Assembly: GCF_004340905.1 (NCBI RefSeq)
Contig: NZ_SLXD01000010.1
Span: 62,001-126,000, forward strand
From: Rubrivivax gelatinosus
GTDB lineage: Bacteria; Pseudomonadota; Gammaproteobacteria; Burkholderiales; Burkholderiaceae_C
Direction: 5' to 3'
DNA: 64,000 nt
The notes below the pieces were generated by a model. The model did not search any database and was not told where the DNA came from. It was given only the letters and a program-made list of their open reading frames with translations. Of this stretch, positions 32,041 through 40,491 are shown piece after piece; the stretch's first letter is position 1, and the number at the start of each line of letters is the position of its first letter. The position numbers and the translations under genes are program-made.

Positions 32041-32810
32041 ACCGGGTTGTCGATCTCGATGAAGCGGTGCTCGATGCCGAAGTGCGCCGCCACCGCGGCC
32101 GCGGCGGCCGGAGCGCCGTAGCGTTCGCTCGCGTGGTGGCCGCAGGCCAGGAAGGCGACACCGGTCTCGCGCGCCAGATGCGCCTGCTGCTCCGAGACCT
32201 CGCCGCTCAGGAAGGCGTCGGCGCCAGCGGCGATCGCGGCCTCGAAGTAGCCCTGGGCACCGCCGCTGCACCAGGCGATGCGCCGCAGCGGCCGGCCGTC
32301 GCCGGGCAGCAGCAGCGGCCGGCGTGCCAGCGCCAGCTCGACACGCGCGGCCAGCGCCGCCGCGTCGCCGGTGCCGGCGGCCGGGCCGATGAAACCGATG
32401 TCCTGCTCGCCGAAGCGTGCGTCGGCCAGCAGGCCCAGCCGGAGACCGAGCTGAGCGTTGTTGCCGAGCTCGGCGTGCGCGTCCAGCGGCAGGTGGTAGG
32501 CGACGAGGCTCAGGTCGTGTTTCATCAGCCGGCGCACACGTTCGCCCAGCCAGCCGGTCAGCCGCCCGTCCTGGCCGCGCCAGAACAGGCCGTGGTGCAC
32601 GAACAGCAGGTCGGCCCCGGCGGCGATGCCGGCGTCGATGAACTCGCGGCAGGCGGTGACGCCCGAGACGATGCGGCGCACCTCGGCCCTGCCCTCGACC
32701 TGCAGGCCGTTCGGCCCATAATCCCGGAACGCCTCGGGCTTCAGCAGCCCTTTGAGGAAGGCGTCGATCTCTTTCAGCTCGGCCACCGGCGCCGTCTCCT
32801 TCTCGTCCAT
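32037..32810 (-). CDS. Nif3-like dinuclear metal centre protein
   Basis: 257-residue member of the Nif3/YbgI family, toroidal hexamers with a two-metal site; some members have been called GTP cyclohydrolase I type 2, but the physiological reaction is unsettled. Metal-ligand motifs are visible: LFVHHGLFWRGQDGRL (His pair near residue 65), YHLPLDAHAELGNNAQLG and, near the end, FLACGHHASERYGAPA. FRDYGPNGLQVEGRAEV near residue 25 is the family opening. The ATG at 32810 overlaps the start codon of the divergent DegS-like gene. It leads the pair with pdxA. Confidence 0.9.
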   Translation of the reverse strand: MDEKETAPVAELKEIDAFLKGLLKPEAFRDYGPNGLQVEGRAEVRRIVSGVTACREFIDAGIAAGADLLFVHHGLFWRGQDGRLTGWLGERVRRLMKHDLSLVAYHLPLDAHAELGNNAQLGLRLGLLADARFGEQDIGFIGPAAGTGDAAALAARVELALARRPLLLPGDGRPLRRIAWCSGGAQGYFEAAIAAGADAFLSGEVSEQQAHLARETGVAFLACGHHASERYGAPAAAAAVAAHFGIEHRFIEIDNPV

Positions 32811-33969
32811 GTTGCGCAGAACCTGGCTCGTATTCTCGCAGGCGGTCACCGTCGCGCTGGGCGGACTCTTCGTCGTCGAGACGCTCAAGCCGGAGTGGCT
32901 GCCACGCGGCCCGGTGCTGCCCGGCGCGACCATCGTGCAGGCCACGCTGCCGGTGGCCGGTGCCGCCAGCGGCGTGCACGCCGGAGGCTACAGCGCCGCG
33001 GCGCGGCGCGCGACGCCGGCTGTCGTCAGCATCGTCGCGACCAAGATGGCGCGCCGCAGCCCGCATGCCGACGACCCGCGCTTTCGTTTCTTCTTCGGCG
33101 ACGAGGCGGCGAGCCGGCAGGCGCAGACCGGCCTGGGCTCGGGCGTCATCGTCTCGCCCGAGGGCTACCTGCTGACGAACAACCACGTCATCGAGGGCGC
33201 CGACGAGATCGAGGTCCAGCTCGCCGACGGCCGCCAGGTGCGTGCGCGTGTCATCGGCGCCGACCCCGAGACCGACCTCGCGGTGCTGAAGATCGACCTG
33301 GACAAGCTGCCGATCGTCGCCTTCGGCGACGCGCTCTCGCTGCAGGTCGGCGACGTCGTGCTGGCCATCGGCAACCCGTTCAACGTAGGCCAGACCGTCA
33401 CCGCGGGCATCGTCAGCGCCCTGGGACGCAACCAGCTCGGCCTGTCGACCTTCGAGAACTTCATCCAGACCGACGCCGCGATCAACCCCGGCAACTCGGG
33501 CGGCGCGCTGGTCGACGCGGCCGGCAATCTGATCGGCATCAACACCGCGATCTTCTCGCGCAGCGGCGGCAGCATGGGCATCGGCTTCGCGATCCCGGTG
33601 GACATCGCGCGCCAGGTGATGGAGTCGATCGTGCGCGAAGGCCGCGTGACACGCGGCTGGATCGGCGTCGAGCCGCGCGACCTGACGCCCGAGATCGCCA
33701 GGAGCCTGGGCCTGCCGGTGAACAACGGCGTGCTGATCACCGGCGTGCTGCAGGACGGGCCGGCCAGCCGCGGCGGGCTGCGCCCGGGCGACGTCGTCAC
33801 GCGCATCGGCGAGACCGAAGTCGCCAACACGACCGAGCTGATGTCGGCGGTGGCGGCGCTCAGGCCGCGCACCGAAGCCGTGATCGGCGTGCAGCGCGGT
33901 GAACGTGCGCTGGAGGTGCGGCTGGTGATCGGCGAGCGGCCGGCGGCGATGCGGCGCACGCCGCGCTGA
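32809..33969 (+). CDS. Trypsin-like periplasmic protease, DegS/HtrA family
   Basis: 386-residue serine protease anchored by one N-terminal helix (LVFSQAVTVALGGLFVVETL, about 7-26), with the catalytic and PDZ domains in the periplasm. Trypsin-like triad: His in LLTNNHVIEGADEIE, Asp in GADPETDLAVLKID, Ser in AINPGNSGGALVDAAGN. One PDZ domain follows (NNGVLITGVLQDGPASRGGL, GDVVTRIGETEV), as in DegS rather than the two-PDZ DegP. This suggests a role in envelope stress sensing, but no RseA homologue is present here. Start ATG 32809 overlaps the Nif3-like start on the other strand; the conserved N-terminus supports it, although the ribosome site is poor. Confidence 0.9.
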   Translation: MLRRTWLVFSQAVTVALGGLFVVETLKPEWLPRGPVLPGATIVQATLPVAGAASGVHAGGYSAAARRATPAVVSIVATKMARRSPHADDPRFRFFFGDEAASRQAQTGLGSGVIVSPEGYLLTNNHVIEGADEIEVQLADGRQVRARVIGADPETDLAVLKIDLDKLPIVAFGDALSLQVGDVVLAIGNPFNVGQTVTAGIVSALGRNQLGLSTFENFIQTDAAINPGNSGGALVDAAGNLIGINTAIFSRSGGSMGIGFAIPVDIARQVMESIVREGRVTRGWIGVEPRDLTPEIARSLGLPVNNGVLITGVLQDGPASRGGLRPGDVVTRIGETEVANTTELMSAVAALRPRTEAVIGVQRGERALEVRLVIGERPAAMRRTPR

Positions 33970-33981
33970 GACGCGCCGGCG

Positions 33982-34779
33982 TCAGCCGGCCTCGCCGCGG
34001 CCCTCGGCGGCGTCTTCGGGCGCCTTGGTGTGCCTGATGAAGAGTTGCGCGGCGATGATGCCGGCCTCGTAGAGCACGATCATCGGGATCGCCAGCGCCA
34101 GCTGCGAGATCACGTCCGGCGGCGTCACCACCGCGGCGACGATGAACGCGCCGACGATGAAGTAGCCACGCGCCTTGCGCAGCTGGGCAATCGTGACGAT
34201 GCCGATTCGCGCCAGCACGACCACCGCCACCGGCACCTCGAACGCCACGCCGAAGACCAGGAACAGCGTCAGCACGAAGCCGAAGTACTCCTCGATGTCC
34301 GGAGCCGCGGTGATCGCACTCGGCGCGAAGGCCTGGATGAACTTCGACATCCCCGGGATGACGATGAAGTAGCAGAAGGCCACGCCGACGATGAACAGCA
34401 CCGTGCTGCTGACAACCAGCGGCAGCACCAGCTTCTTCTCGTGCGAATACAGCCCCGGCGCGACGAAGGCCCAGACCTGGTAGAGCACGACCGGCAGCGC
34501 CACCATCAGCGCAGCCATCAGCGTGATCTTCAGCGGCACCAGGATCGGCGAGATGACGTTGGTCGCGATCAGCGTCGCGCCCTTGGGCAGGTGCGCGACC
34601 AGCGGCGCGGCCAGCAGGTCGTAAAGCGCCGAGGGCCCGGGCCAGAACGCGAGCACGGCGAAGGCGACGCCGACGGCGATCAGCGCCCGGATCAGCCGGT
34701 CGCGCAGTTCGATCAGGTGGGAGACGAACGGGGCTTCGGTGCCGGCGAGTTCGTCGTCCTTCGGGTCCGGCGCGCTCAT
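33982..34779 (-). CDS. tatC: Twin-arginine translocase subunit TatC
   Basis: Inner-membrane receptor (265 residues) that recognises twin-arginine signal peptides together with TatB. Signature [20 protein letters not shown] at the N-terminus, PFWPGP-like loop, then six helices; the second hallmark is [19 protein letters not shown], and the cytoplasmic loop contains [20 protein letters not shown]-terminal [20 protein letters not shown] is conserved. The tail is short and acidic ([11 protein letters not shown]). The ATG overlaps the tatB stop (ATGA). The Rieske protein at 27460-28056 is an obvious substrate. Confidence 0.97.
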   Translation of the reverse strand: MSAPDPKDDELAGTEAPFVSHLIELRDRLIRALIAVGVAFAVLAFWPGPSALYDLLAAPLVAHLPKGATLIATNVISPILVPLKITLMAALMVALPVVLYQVWAFVAPGLYSHEKKLVLPLVVSSTVLFIVGVAFCYFIVIPGMSKFIQAFAPSAITAAPDIEEYFGFVLTLFLVFGVAFEVPVAVVVLARIGIVTIAQLRKARGYFIVGAFIVAAVVTPPDVISQLALAIPMIVLYEAGIIAAQLFIRHTKAPEDAAEGRGEAG

Positions 34780-35273
34780 CGACGCGGCCCGATGCCGGGC
34801 GGACGGAAGCGCGCGACACGCGCCGCGCCCGACTGGGCCCGCGTGCGCACGCCGTGGCGCTGCTTGTACCAGAGCGGCGTGGCGCCGCGCTTGAGGCGCC
34901 AGTTCTTCTTCGGCGGCCGGTACTCGGGCACCGGCGTCGACAGCGCCTCGGACGCACCCGACGGGGTGCCGCCGGCATAGGCGTCGGCCGCCTCGCGCCA
35001 CTCGGACTCGACGGCGCTGCTCGCGGCCTGCACCTCGCGCTGCACGCTCTGACTGACGTCGCGCGCGGCGTCCTGGAACTGGTCTTTCATCTTGCGCAGC
35101 TCGTCGAGCTCGATCGAGCGGTTGACCTCGGCCTTGACGTCGGCGACGTAGCGCTGCGCCTTGCCGAACAGATGTCCGAGCGTGCGCGCCACCTTGGGCA
35201 GCTTTTCGGGCCCGATGACGATCAGCGCGACCGCACCGATCAGCGCGATCTTGTCGAAACCGAAGTCGAGCAC
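34776..35273 (-). CDS. tatB: Twin-arginine translocase subunit TatB
   Basis: 165-residue Tat component with a single N-terminal membrane helix ([20 protein letters not shown]), the conserved [18 protein letters not shown] hinge and an amphipathic helix, followed by a long charged cytoplasmic tail. Start is GTG 35273, the only codon giving the full membrane helix. It begins 4 bp after the tatA stop. The C-terminal part is rich in Arg and Pro and poorly conserved. Confidence 0.95.
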   Translation of the reverse strand: MLDFGFDKIALIGAVALIVIGPEKLPKVARTLGHLFGKAQRYVADVKAEVNRSIELDELRKMKDQFQDAARDVSQSVQREVQAASSAVESEWREAADAYAGGTPSGASEALSTPVPEYRPPKKNWRLKRGATPLWYKQRHGVRTRAQSGAARVARFRPPGIGPRR

Positions 35274-35277
35274 GGGA

Positions 35278-35517
35278 TCAGTGCTTGGTCTTGGCGTCGA
35301 CGTCGACGGTGTTGGCGTCGTTGCGCTGGGCCGTCGTCACCTGTTGCGGCGGCGCCGGCGGCGTGTCTTCGGCTTCGTTGGCGCCCTTGACGCCGTCCTT
35401 GAAGCCCTTGACGGCGCCACCGAGGTCGGCGCCGATGTTCTTCAGCTTCTTCGTGCCGAAGATCAACACCACGACCAGCAGCACGATGAGCCAGTGCCAG
35501 ATGCTGAAGGAACCCAT
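35278..35517 (-). CDS. tatA: Twin-arginine translocase subunit TatA
   Basis: 79-residue Tat pore-forming subunit. It starts [20 protein letters not shown] (membrane helix), then the FGTKKL hinge and amphipathic helix [19 protein letters not shown], and an acidic unstructured tail. Closest to TatA (not TatB) because FGTKKL replaces GPEKL. The ribosome site is AGGAG, 6 nt upstream. First of tatABC; it follows the hinT-hisE-hisI genes on the same strand by 68 bp. Confidence 0.95.
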   Translation of the reverse strand: MGSFSIWHWLIVLLVVVLIFGTKKLKNIGADLGGAVKGFKDGVKGANEAEDTPPAPPQQVTTAQRNDANTVDVDAKTKH

Positions 35518-35585
35518 GTCTTAACTCCTTTGGAGGAACCGTAAATTCTATGGCGAGTGCGCCGGGCACCCCGGGGGCGGTGAGG

Positions 35586-35933
35586 TCAGCCCTTGGCCCA
35601 GGGCCGCGGGCCGCCCATCACGTGCATGTGCAGGTGGTAGACCTCCTGCCCGCCGTCGGGCCCGTTGTTGACGACGACACGGAAGCCATTGGTCACGCCC
35701 TGCTCGCGCATCAGCTTGGGGGCCAGCGCCAGCATGCGGCCCAGCAGCGCCTCGTGCTCCGGGCCGGTGTCGGCCAGCGTCGCGACGTGCTGCTTGGGGA
35801 TCACCAGCAGGTGCACCGGCGCCCAGGGGTTGATGTCGTGGAAGACGAGCAGTTCCTCGTCCTCGTAGGCCTTCTTCGCCGGGATCTGGCCGGCGGCGAT
35901 CTTGCAGAAGATGCAGTTCGGGTCGTGCTTCAT
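35586..35933 (-). CDS. hinT: HIT family purine nucleoside phosphoramidase HinT
   Basis: 115-residue histidine-triad hydrolase that cleaves AMP from lysine and other amines. The HIT motif HLHMHVMGG (about 101-109) is complete, preceded by CIFCKIAAGQIPAKKAYED with the zinc-type Cys pair at the N-terminus and the usual VLVIPKQH-like LLVIPKQHVATL. Start ATG 35933 overlaps the stop of the membrane gene upstream. Its position between hisE and tatA is the common betaproteobacterial arrangement. Confidence 0.94.
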   Translation of the reverse strand: MKHDPNCIFCKIAAGQIPAKKAYEDEELLVFHDINPWAPVHLLVIPKQHVATLADTGPEHEALLGRMLALAPKLMREQGVTNGFRVVVNNGPDGGQEVYHLHMHVMGGPRPWAKG

Positions 35934-36310
35934 GCCGGGAGGGCCTGGTTGGAATTGAGGGCGCTCCAGCCGCGGACGATGCGGTAGAGGAACCAGATCG
36001 AGATCAGCATCCAGGCGATCCAGCCCGGCAAGACGAACAGCAGCCACAGCGGGATCGTCAGCAGGTAGGCCAGCCCGGCGAAGATCACGCTGCGGATGCG
36101 CCAGCGGAAGTGCGACTCCTGCCAGGACCCCAGCGCATCGCCGCGTTTGACGAGGTCGATGACGAAGGCGATCAGCAGCAGCACGATGCTCGCCTGGATG
36201 CCGGGCACGACCGCGCTGACCGCGACGATCGCGTGCAGCAGGTAGCTCACGTGCCCCAGCGTCTTCAGCGAGGCCTCGCGCTCGGCGTTGGCCACGACAT
36301 CGTTCGTCAT
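35930..36310 (-). CDS. Small membrane protein, DUF4870-like
   Basis: 126-residue inner-membrane protein with about three hydrophobic helices (HAIVAVSAVVPGIQASIVLL, SVIFAGLAYLLTIPLWLLFV and GWIAWMLISIWFLYRIVRGW). The last two resemble the DUF4870-like family often found between hisE and hinT in Burkholderiales. Function unknown. I prefer ATG 36310 because GGAGG lies 6 nt upstream of it. The ATG at 36316 would overlap the hisE stop (ATGA) but touches the ribosome site. The stop overlaps the hinT start by 4 bp, so it is translationally coupled. Confidence 0.8.
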   Translation of the reverse strand: MTNDVVANAEREASLKTLGHVSYLLHAIVAVSAVVPGIQASIVLLLIAFVIDLVKRGDALGSWQESHFRWRIRSVIFAGLAYLLTIPLWLLFVLPGWIAWMLISIWFLYRIVRGWSALNSNQALPA

Positions 36311-36312
36311 CG

Positions 36313-36690
36313 TCATCCTCCTTCGGAGTTCTCGCGCTGGCGGACCTTGCGCAGCGCGAACTCCTCCAGTCCGGAGAGTCCTTCGCGGCGCCGCAGTTCC
36401 GCCAGCACCTGCTCGGGCCGCAGCCCGAAGTGCGACAGCGCAACCAGGCTGTGGAACCACAGGTCGGCCACTTCGCCGACCAGGCGCTCGGGCACGCCGT
36501 CCTTGGCCGCCATCACGACCTCGGTGGCCTCCTCGCCGACCTTCTTCAGGATCGCGTCGGTGCCCTTGTGGAACAGGCGCGCGACGTAGCTCTTGTCGGG
36601 GTCGCCGCCGTGGCGCGAGTCGATGACGTCGGCCAGCCGCGCCAGCGTGTCGTCGCCGCCGGCCGGCGACGCGGAAACGGAATCGTTCAT
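36313..36690 (-). CDS. hisE: Phosphoribosyl-ATP diphosphatase HisE
   Basis: Second step of histidine synthesis: PR-ATP to PR-AMP plus pyrophosphate. 125 residues. MazG-like helical fold with the Glu/Asp metal motif [20 protein letters not shown] and [20 protein letters not shown], and [20 protein letters not shown] before it. It is separate from HisI, as usual in betaproteobacteria, rather than fused as in E. coli. The start overlaps the hisI stop (ATGA). The ribosome site GGAGG near its stop belongs to the next gene. Confidence 0.96.
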   Translation of the reverse strand: MNDSVSASPAGGDDTLARLADVIDSRHGGDPDKSYVARLFHKGTDAILKKVGEEATEVVMAAKDGVPERLVGEVADLWFHSLVALSHFGLRPEQVLAELRRREGLSGLEEFALRKVRQRENSEGG

Positions 36691-37076
36691 TTGTAGATGC
36701 TCTCGGGGTCCTTCAGCACCGGCTCCACCGTCTGCCAGGCCCCACCCTCGTAACGCCGGAAGAAGCAGCTGTGCCGACCGGTGTGGCAGGCGATGCCCGG
36801 TTCATGCCCGGTCTGCGTGACTTTCATCAGGATCACGTCGGCATCGCAGTCCAGGCGCAGCTCGTGCACGGTCTGCACGTGGCCCGATTCCTCGCCCTTG
36901 TGCCAGAGGCGCTGGCGCGAGCGGCTCCAGTAGACCGCCTCGCCGCGGCGCGCGGTCTCGGCCAGGGCCTCGCGGTTCATCCACGCGACCATCAGCACGT
37001 CGCCGGTGGTCGCTTCCTGGGCGATCGCCGGCACCAGGCCGTCATCGCCCCACTTCACGCTGTCGAGCCAGTCCAT
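36687..37076 (-). CDS. hisI: Phosphoribosyl-AMP cyclohydrolase HisI
   Basis: Third step of histidine synthesis, opening the purine ring of PR-AMP. 129 residues, normal for a stand-alone HisI. Hallmarks: [40 protein letters not shown], the metal-binding [15 protein letters not shown] and the zinc Cys residues in [16 protein letters not shown] 37076 leads hisI-hisE; the other his genes are not in this window. It is 10 bp from the Nudix gene upstream on the same strand, so the transcript may start further back. Confidence 0.97.
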   Translation of the reverse strand: MDWLDSVKWGDDGLVPAIAQEATTGDVLMVAWMNREALAETARRGEAVYWSRSRQRLWHKGEESGHVQTVHELRLDCDADVILMKVTQTGHEPGIACHTGRHSCFFRRYEGGAWQTVEPVLKDPESIYK

Positions 37077-37086
37077 GGGGGGCAGT

Positions 37087-37524
37087 TTACGCAGCCGTGT
37101 GCGTCGCGCCGGTGAATCCCCGTTCCTCGGCGAACCAGGCGAGCACCGGCACCGTGCCCGGCAGCACCGGCACCACCTCGACGGGCAGCGTCTGCCAGGC
37201 CATCTGCTGGCGCTCGCGCATCTCGAACTCGCCTTGCCAGGCGTAGACCTTGCAGAAGTGCAGCCGCACGCGGGCGTGCGGGTAGTCCATCAGCTCGATC
37301 TTCCAGGGCTCGGCCGGGCCGATCGTGATGCCGAGCTCCTCGTGCAGCTCGCGCCGCAGCGCCTCTTCGACCGTCTCGCCGGCCTCCAGCTTGCCGCCCG
37401 GGAACTCCCAGTGGCCGGCGTAGACCTTGCCTTCGGGGCGGCTGGTCAGCAGGAAGCGGCCGTCGGGGGCCACGAGAACCCCGACCGCCACGTCCACCGG
37501 CGTGCGCTCCGTCGCCTCAGCCAT
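37087..37524 (-). CDS. Nudix hydrolase, MutT-like
   Basis: 145-residue Nudix pyrophosphatase, probably a MutT-type cleaner of oxidised dGTP. The Nudix box [23 protein letters not shown] is complete (about 45-67), within [19 protein letters not shown] upstream, the typical MutT N-terminus, and a C-terminal [19 protein letters not shown]. The start ATG 37524 overlaps the end of the DUF815 gene by 8 bp. No fused ThiE domain, unlike some beta- and gammaproteobacterial MutT proteins. Substrate not provable from sequence. Confidence 0.9.
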   Translation of the reverse strand: MAEATERTPVDVAVGVLVAPDGRFLLTSRPEGKVYAGHWEFPGGKLEAGETVEEALRRELHEELGITIGPAEPWKIELMDYPHARVRLHFCKVYAWQGEFEMRERQQMAWQTLPVEVVPVLPGTVPVLAWFAEERGFTGATHTAA

Positions 37525-38395
37525 CGCCCAGCCTCCCGGCGAAGTCGCGTGCGAACTGCTGCGCGACACGCCCCGAGCGCGAGCCGCGCTCCAGCGCCCA
37601 GACCAGCGACTCCTGGCGCGCCGCGGCGATCGCCTCCTCGCCGACGCCGAAGGCGCGCAGCCACTGCGCGACGATCGCCAGGTACTCGTTCTGGCTGAAC
37701 GGGTAGAAGCTGATCCACAGCCCGAAACGCTCGGACAGCGAGATCTTCTCCTCGACGACCTCGCCCGGGTGCACCTCGCCGTCGTCGGTGTGGGTGTAGC
37801 TGAGGTTCTCGCGCATGTACTCCGGCAGCAGGTGGCGCCGGTTGCTGGTGGCGTAGATCAGCACGTTGTCGGCGGTCTGCGCCACCGAGCCGTCGAGCAT
37901 GCTCTTCAGCGCCTTGTAGCCGGGCTCGCCCTCATCGAAGCTGAGGTCGTCGCAGAAGACGACGAAACGCTCGGGCCGGTCGGCGACGAGGTCGACGATG
38001 TCGGGCAGGTCCACGAGGTCGGCCTTGTCGACCTCGATCAGGCGCAGCCCACGCGGCGCGTACTCGTTCAGGCAGGCCTTGATCAGCGAGCTCTTGCCCG
38101 TGCCGCGCGCGCCGGTCAGCAGCACGTTGTTGGCGCCACGGCCGGCGACGAACTGCTCGGTGTTGCGCACCAGGCGTTCCTTCTGCGCGTCGATCTCCTT
38201 CAGGTCGGCGAGGCGGATCGTCGCGACGTGGCGCACCGGTTCAAGCACGCCGGCGTTGCCGCGGCGGCGGTAGCGCAAGGCGGGCGAGGCGGCCCAGTCG
38301 GGTGCGGCCGGCGGGTGCGGCAGCACCGACTCCAGCCGCGCGAGCAGCGATTCGGCGCGTGCGAGCAGCGCCTCCAAGGAAGACGTCGGGATCAT
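37517..38395 (-). CDS. AAA+ ATPase, DUF815 family
   Basis: 292-residue P-loop ATPase of the DUF815 family, related to AAA+ proteins and of unknown cellular role. Walker A GARGTGKSSLIKACLNEY (about 115-132), Walker B FVVFCDDLSFDEGEPGYKAL, sensor-1 NVLIYATSNRRHLLPEYM. An N-terminal FRWRRRG-like RYRRRGNAGVLEPVRHVATI region precedes. The C-terminal helical lid reads GLWISFYPFSQNEYLAIVAQ. It starts at ATG 38395 overlapping the stop of the PdeM-like gene and overlaps the Nudix start by 8 bp. The same gene pair is common in Burkholderiales. Confidence 0.9.
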   Translation of the reverse strand: MIPTSSLEALLARAESLLARLESVLPHPPAAPDWAASPALRYRRRGNAGVLEPVRHVATIRLADLKEIDAQKERLVRNTEQFVAGRGANNVLLTGARGTGKSSLIKACLNEYAPRGLRLIEVDKADLVDLPDIVDLVADRPERFVVFCDDLSFDEGEPGYKALKSMLDGSVAQTADNVLIYATSNRRHLLPEYMRENLSYTHTDDGEVHPGEVVEEKISLSERFGLWISFYPFSQNEYLAIVAQWLRAFGVGEEAIAAARQESLVWALERGSRSGRVAQQFARDFAGRLGDG

Positions 38396-39048
38396 GAAAC
38401 CGAGTGTAGGGGGCGCAGCACGTCGTCGACGACGACCCAGGTGCGGTCGCCCGGGCGGTGCTCGACGGTGGCGCAGCCGGTGAAGGCGCCGAAAGCCGGC
38501 AGCACGCCGGCCTCGGGCCCGAAGTGGAAACAGGGCAACCGCAGCCGGTCGTGCGCCGGGCCGCCCAGCGACGCCGCGGGGTGCAGGTGGCCGCCGATGA
38601 CGTAGGCGCCGGCGATCGGTTCGGGTTCGTGCGCCAGCGCCAGCGCGCCGAAGCGCAGCGGACCGTCGACGCAGTCGATGCCCCAGTCCGGCGGCGGGTC
38701 GCCGGCGTGGCGGTCGTGGTTGCCGCGCACCAGCGTCAGCGCCAGGCCGGGGTGCCGCGCGCGCCAGCGCGCCACGGCCTGGGCCGTGCCCGGCGTGCGC
38801 GAACGCGAGGAGTGGATCAGGTCGCCGAGGAAGATCACCTGGCCGGCGCCGGTGCGCGCCAGCGCGGCGTCCAGCGCCTCCAGCGTCTGGCTCGTGGTGC
38901 CAGCGGGCACCGGCACGCCCAGGCTGCGGAAGCTCTGCGCCTTGCCCAGGTGGGCGTCGGCGACGAGCAGCGCGTTCTCGGCCGGCAGGAAGGCGGCACG
39001 TTCGGGCAGCAGGACGAGCGCCTGCCCGGCGACCTCGATCTGGACCAC
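38392..39048 (-). CDS. Metallophosphoesterase, PdeM-like (ligase-associated DNA repair type)
   Basis: 218-residue calcineurin-like phosphoesterase resembling PdeM, the phosphoesterase grouped with LigD-like ligase/exonuclease repair genes. Metal-site motifs: LLVADAHLGKAQSFRS (D-x-H), VIFLGDLIHSSRSR (GD), LVRGNHDRHAGD (GNHD), LAHEPEP and VIGGHLHPAASL (GHxH). Only GTG 39048 opens the frame just after the slmA stop, with the N-terminus VVQIEVAGQALVLLPERAAF typical of PdeM. No ligase or exonuclease lies beside it here, so the repair role is inferred from the family alone. Confidence 0.82.
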   Translation of the reverse strand: MVQIEVAGQALVLLPERAAFLPAENALLVADAHLGKAQSFRSLGVPVPAGTTSQTLEALDAALARTGAGQVIFLGDLIHSSRSRTPGTAQAVARWRARHPGLALTLVRGNHDRHAGDPPPDWGIDCVDGPLRFGALALAHEPEPIAGAYVIGGHLHPAASLGGPAHDRLRLPCFHFGPEAGVLPAFGAFTGCATVEHRPGDRTWVVVDDVLRPLHSVS

Positions 39049-39055
39049 CGCCGTC

Positions 39056-39784
39056 TCAGGCGACGAGGCGTTGCAGCGCCGGCTCGAGCAGCTCCGTCGG
39101 CGAACGGCGGAAACCCGAGCGTGCGTAGCGGTGCAGGCGGCCGACCGCGAAGGCGACCAGCGCCGAGGCGACGGCGTTGGCGTCGACGGTGGGCGTCGTC
39201 GAGCCGCGTTCGTCGGCCGCGGCACGCAGGCTCTGACGCAGCTGCGACTCCAGCCGGTCGAAGAACTGGTTCATGCGCGCGGCCAGGCGCTCGTGCTCGA
39301 AGACCAGCGCGTCACCGACCATCACCCGCGTCATGCCCGGGTTCTTCTCGCCGAACTGCAGCAGCACGGCGACGATGCGCTGGGCCTGCGCCGCGCCCGA
39401 GGGCTCGCGTTCGGCGATCTGGTTGACCAGCGTGAAGACGCTGGACTCGATGAACTCGATCAGCCCCTCGAACATCTGCGCCTTGCTCGCGAAGTGGCGG
39501 TACAGCGCCGCTTCGCTGACCTCGAGCTTGGCCGCCAGCGCCGCCGTCGTGATGCGCTCGGCACCCGGCTGCTCGAGCATCTGCGCCAGCGTCTGCAGGA
39601 TCTGCACGCGGCGCTCGCCCGGGCGCGGGCGTTTGCGCGCCGGGGTGGCGGTGGCAAGCGCCGGCGTCGCCGGCTCGGAGACCGCCGCCGGGGCCAGCGG
39701 GTCGGCGTGGGCGCTCTGGTCTTCCATGCGGGCGGCGAGAAGGGGATGTCGTTCGGGCGGGAGGGGGCTTTGGGATTCTGGCAT
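39056..39784 (-). CDS. slmA: Nucleoid occlusion factor SlmA-like TetR regulator
   Basis: 242-residue TetR-fold DNA-binding protein. In E. coli SlmA binds DNA sites around the chromosome and blocks FtsZ ring assembly over the nucleoid. N-terminal 45 residues are Ala/Pro-rich, then RRVQILQTLAQMLEQPGAER and the helix-turn-helix ITTAALAAKLEVSEAALYRHFASKAQMFE (residues 65-93). SlmA hallmarks LIEFIESSVFTLVNQI and KNPGMTRVMVGDALVFE are present. I chose ATG 39784 for AGGCGG 6 nt upstream; ATG 39727 would drop the Pro-rich extension. Confidence 0.88.
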   Translation of the reverse strand: MPESQSPLPPERHPLLAARMEDQSAHADPLAPAAVSEPATPALATATPARKRPRPGERRVQILQTLAQMLEQPGAERITTAALAAKLEVSEAALYRHFASKAQMFEGLIEFIESSVFTLVNQIAEREPSGAAQAQRIVAVLLQFGEKNPGMTRVMVGDALVFEHERLAARMNQFFDRLESQLRQSLRAAADERGSTTPTVDANAVASALVAFAVGRLHRYARSGFRRSPTELLEPALQRLVA

Positions 39785-39798
39785 ATGGCCGCCTGCCG

Positions 39799-40491
39799 TC
39801 ATCCCCGCAGCAGCGTGGACAGCCGCACGATCCTGCGGTCGACATAGGGCGGCGCCAGCGTCATGCGCGAGGCCACCGGCATCGCGACACGCGTGCGGCG
39901 CGCGAAACGCTGCATCCAGACCGTGCCCATGCCCACCGAGCGTGCGGCCTTCAGGTGGCCCAGCGTGTCCTCGACGAGGATGCAGCGCCAGGGCGGCACC
40001 TTCAGCCGCGCCGCGACGCGGCGCAGCATGCGCGTGTCGGGCTTGGGCCGCAGCTGGCCGAAGACACGCATGTCCTCGATCGGGATCACCTGCTCGAACA
40101 GGTGCGCGATGCCCAGCACGCCGAGCACACGCTGCGTGTAGCGCGCCGGCGCATTGGTCAGCAGCAGCTTGCGCCCGGGCAGCCGGGCGAGCGCCGCGAA
40201 GTCGTGGGCGTGGCCACGCACACGCTCCTCCAGCCCGGGCAGCACGTGGGTCTGTTCGAGGAAGTGCGCGGCGTCCACGCCGTGGTGGCGCATCAGCCCG
40301 AGCAGCGTCGCGCCGTAGCGCAGCCAGTAGCGCCGGCGCAGCGCGTCGGCCTCGGCTCGGCTCAACCCCAGCTCGCGCTCGATGTAGTCGGTCATGCCGA
40401 CGTTCAACTGGCCGAACGCGGCGTGCGACGCGTCGTGCAGCGTGTTGTCCAGGTCGAACAGCCAGACCCGGTCGTGCGCGGCGCCGCTCAA
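39799..40491 (-). CDS. HAD-type pyrimidine 5'-nucleotidase
   Basis: 230-residue haloacid-dehalogenase phosphatase of the pyrimidine 5'-nucleotidase subgroup. Motif [18 protein letters not shown], motif [18 protein letters not shown], motif III region [11 protein letters not shown], motif [20 protein letters not shown]. The only good start is TTG 40491, overlapping the argB stop (TTGA), so it is translationally coupled with argB. It is common beside argB and slmA in betaproteobacteria. The natural substrate is not certain. Confidence 0.88.
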   Translation of the reverse strand: MSGAAHDRVWLFDLDNTLHDASHAAFGQLNVGMTDYIERELGLSRAEADALRRRYWLRYGATLLGLMRHHGVDAAHFLEQTHVLPGLEERVRGHAHDFAALARLPGRKLLLTNAPARYTQRVLGVLGIAHLFEQVIPIEDMRVFGQLRPKPDTRMLRRVAARLKVPPWRCILVEDTLGHLKAARSVGMGTVWMQRFARRTRVAMPVASRMTLAPPYVDRRIVRLSTLLRG

